From: Rallus limicola
Taxonomy: Eukaryota; Chordata; Aves; Gruiformes; Rallidae
DNA: 64,000 nt
Assembly: GCA_022605955.1 (NCBI GenBank)
Contig: JAKCOZ010000008.1
Coordinates: 24,615,083 to 24,679,082 of the forward strand
Direction: 5' to 3'
Below are positions 61,201-64,000 of the stretch, one piece after another. How positions within the stretch are numbered: the first letter of the stretch is position 1; each line of letters starts with the position of its first letter. The position numbers and the translations under genes were made by a program. The notes beneath the pieces were generated by a model. That model was not told the origin of the DNA, did not search any database, and saw nothing but the letters and a program-made list of their open reading frames with translations.

Positions 61201-64000
61201 TTGTGCTGCTCCCTGAGGAGGATTTCCATTTGGAGGCTGAAGATTGCCAAGGCAAATTAGAGCTGCCTGCAGCTAAAGAGTGCAAGGACAACCTTTTTGT
61301 CATGTCTTCACCAGAAGTCAAGCCACATGAAATGTGATTTACCACAAAGGCATGTTGATCGTCTGGGCTTCACAATGTCCCTGAAATGAACACCAGTAGC
61401 TCAGAAGAAAAGGTGCCATCAGCTAAACCCATCTCTTGACTGCTCTACAAGTTCTGTGGCTCTTGGTGGCATTGGGATTAAAGAACCCAATCTGTCCTGG
61501 ATTAAAAATACCTTGGTATCTGCCCTCCCTTTGCTCCAAATGAAAGATGGTCACTGTAGGCAGCTGCTCCTGTAGGAAATTTTCAGTTGTTGTGGGGGAA
61601 AAATGTCTAACAATTATGCAAACAACTATGGTAGGCATTTACAGTTTGGAGTGTACAAACTCTAGCTGCAGCCTTTATGACATTTGCTATTAAACCAGGT
61701 TACTGCACAAAAGCCTTAAAAGCCTTGAAGAACCTGTGAGCACTTAAAATAACAAAGTAGATCCTGGGAACAGCACATGCAGGTTAGCTGTAAACATAGT
61801 CAATCCCTGAAAGTGCAGAGCTAATGTATTACCATGTGAATGTGGCTGCTGTCCACTTTAGTGCAAAGAGAAGAATGGGTGCTCTGCTGGGGCACCCAGG
61901 ACACCGCCCTGGGGCTGCGCTGGTCCTGTGCATGAGTGAGAAGTGCAAGAAAGATAACACAACACTTCTTGTGCAAATTCCAAGCAGCAATACTAAAAGC
62001 AAGAGGCAGGTGTGCTCCTCTTTAAGGTCAGCTGAAGGGCCTGGTAGTATGTGGGTGAATGAGGCTGAGGTCCTGCTTCAGAGAGATTGCTGGGAGAGAG
62101 AGACTGTGATTCACTTCAGGAGAGCGTTGGTTGACTGTGAGGAGGAGGCTGGCAGCCCTTGCTTCCCACCATGCTCACTCATGCAGTGTTTGCAAGGACA
62201 GGACACAGAAGAAGGGGGAAATAAAGAAAATGGAGTGGCTGCAAGAGGAGGGAGAGATCAAAGCTTCTTCCTTTCCTCCTTCTACCTCTGGCCCCTCAGT
62301 TTTACCTTCTGTGCCTTATTTCTGTTGTGCTCAGTGTTGTTTTGCCATAGGTCCACCCTCAAGGCCAGACCTCTGTGAGGAGAATATATTCCCCTGCCAA
62401 ACAAGAACACCTGCTCTGCTAGACATCCTGAGCAACAGCTGGCAGCAGGCCAGGCCTGCCATCCCTGCTGATCCTGCTGTCCCTGCCATGACCGCTGTCA
62501 CCGCTCTACCTGCCATCCCCGCTCTACCTGCCATCCCCCCTCTACCTGCCATCCCCACCATCCCCATCGGCCCTGTCCCTGTACTTGCACTACCCTGGGG
62601 TTCCACGGGTGCGACAGGAGCAGGTGGCTGCTCCTCGCCCTTCCTGCTGACACCGTCAGAGTAGCAACAAGTTTCATGAGTGACTTCATGAGCCAAGTCA
62701 TTTAACCATTGTCTGTTCTCCCAGCTGCACTTGCCTCACAGGATGGCAGTGTTTGATATCTCGAGAGATAAAGAATATTCTGTTGTAAGCAAAGGAAAAC
62801 TAGAGAAGATCGATGGTGGTAGTGGGGGGGAAATGAGATGAAAAACATTGCCACAAGGCAAAAGTCTGAATAATCAGATGAGTGAGGAGGGTTACAGTGT
62901 GCAAGTGAAGAGGCATTGAGTCACACTGCAAGCCTGTACCATAAAGTGATCTATACGTATTTCCCAGAAGGTGATTAGTTTGCATAATTCAGAAGTTTTA
63001 TGAAGGGTGTTCATTGGAACTCGATGAATAATTAATTTTTTTTGTTTCGTTGGCAAATGTGGAAAGTCAAGAGGACTCATTTCAATCACACTGAAAGGAA
63101 AAAATTGATTTTTTTTTGTGAATTCAAAAGTAAAACAAATAATAATTTGGAGGCTTCAAATGAGACATTTGTTCCTAAAAAAAAAAAAATAATGCTTCAT
63201 TCTGATGTTGGCTATTCAAATATTATTTGAAATATTTTAAAATAACAGGGATTTTTGAAGGAAAATGTTGTCTTGAACAAGAAAAATGAAATAACGTAAT
63301 TTGATAATCTTTGAGAATTACTTGATTGGAAATTCTGAAGGGATTTTTTTTCTTGATATTAAAGAATATGAATTTACAGGCTGAGACCTTGAAATATATT
63401 GCTATCTCCTATGCTGAACTTTCGGCATCAGAGGTTTATTTCAAAAACAAAAGCCTCATTCCCAGATTTGTCAGTTTGTCATGCAAATCCAAACTTCTCA
63501 AGACTCCAGAACCTGCATCTCCATGTATCTCTAGCTCCTCAGTGGCCCAACAAGACATTAATCAGTCCCTGCAAAGTCACAGAGAGAAATTACAGCTGTA
63601 CTCTCTCCAGAGCCTGCATTCACCAGCTCAGTGTGCTATGACCTAATACACAGTCTACTATTAAATAGCTTACAAATTAAATTACTGGCTTTCAGGATGT
63701 AATATTAACAAAACAACAACAGAAGTGCTCTTACAGAACATTGACAGTTAAATCCCTTCAAATAAGGAATGGGTGGTGCTGTAGTTTCATAGCTACTGAA
63801 GGAATGGGGGGAGACAGAGTCCTGCCTAACCCCTCAAGTCCAAAGACCTTGGTACAGAGATGCCACGTATTTTCATGGAGTCTTGACCTCTGGCAATTAG
63901 CCAACACAGGCTGACAGTTCAGGCAGGTAATATTGCAGCAACATCACCTACAAGGCTGTGGCAGCAAAAACTGTTGATGCAGCTAGGTCCTTAGAGCAAT
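58293..64000. other. intergenic 3' flank, no certain gene
   Basis: AT-rich with a moderately GC-rich part near 61.8-62.7 kb. Two overlapping open frames, 61824-62378 and 62131-62664 (plus strand, 184 and 177 codons), lie there; the second includes the 18-bp Ala/Pro-coding repeat. Neither resembles a family I know. No CTLA4 or ICOS exon was seen up to the window edge. Confidence 0.65.
62501..62554 (+). repeat. 18-bp tandem repeat, three units
   Basis: Three head-to-tail units of CCGCTCTACCTGCCATCC (the third has one change). The surrounding 62455-62600 holds more decayed CTGCCATCC-like units. In frame +1 it reads as PAIPALPAIPPL-type Ala/Pro repeats. Confidence 0.9.

Noticed and set aside
1..64000. 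CRISPR arrays, operons, tRNA or rRNA genes, or a prokaryotic-type system
   Set aside because: None seen. The sequence is intron-bearing vertebrate DNA, and its tandem arrays are simple microsatellites without spacers.

Overview
The window is vertebrate nuclear DNA, almost certainly from a bird. It is AT-rich and gene-poor, and its one recognisable protein-coding gene is an avian-type CD28 with introns. Its repeats are typical of birds: 3' fragments of CR1 LINEs, old MIR-like SINEs and a solo ERVL-type LTR of a kind I know from songbird and other neoavian genomes. Together these suggest a non-galliform (probably neoavian) bird; the lineage is inference.

Layout. Bases 1 to about 28,200 are the 5' flank of CD28. 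I see no exon there. The flank holds MIR-like SINE fragments (about 10.6 kb, 24.4 kb, and weakly 12.9 kb), a long decayed antisense CR1/L3-type LINE (about 15.7-17.0 kb), a CR1 3' end (18.4-18.8 kb) and a pure 246-bp (AAGGG)n array ending 2.0 kb before the CD28 start codon. CD28 occupies 28,459-38,474 on the plus strand. Its four coding exons join in frame into a 222-residue receptor: signal peptide; one V-type Ig domain with the B7-binding MYPPPY loop; stalk; transmembrane helix; and a tail with the YMNM PI3K/Grb2 motif. The 3' UTR probably ends near 38.96 kb or 39.87 kb. An antisense solo LTR with a 5-bp target duplication follows at 39,927-40,452.

Bases 40.5-64 kb are the 3' flank, on the side where CTLA4 and ICOS lie in other amniotes. 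I find no CTLA4-like exon before the window ends. The main feature is an isolated CpG island at about 56.4-57.15 kb with no recognisable gene attached. It is the best candidate here for an undescribed promoter or non-coding RNA. A second CR1 3' end lies at 58.06-58.29 kb and a short 18-bp tandem repeat at 62.5 kb.

Functionally this is one T-cell co-stimulation gene. Its protein binds B7 ligands (CD80/CD86) and signals through its short tail. The points most worth following up are that this CD28 has no stalk cysteine for a covalent dimer, that its distal PYAP motif is altered, and that its 258-bp intron 2 would encode a soluble form if retained. I see no operon, CRISPR array, tRNA, rRNA or other prokaryotic-type system.
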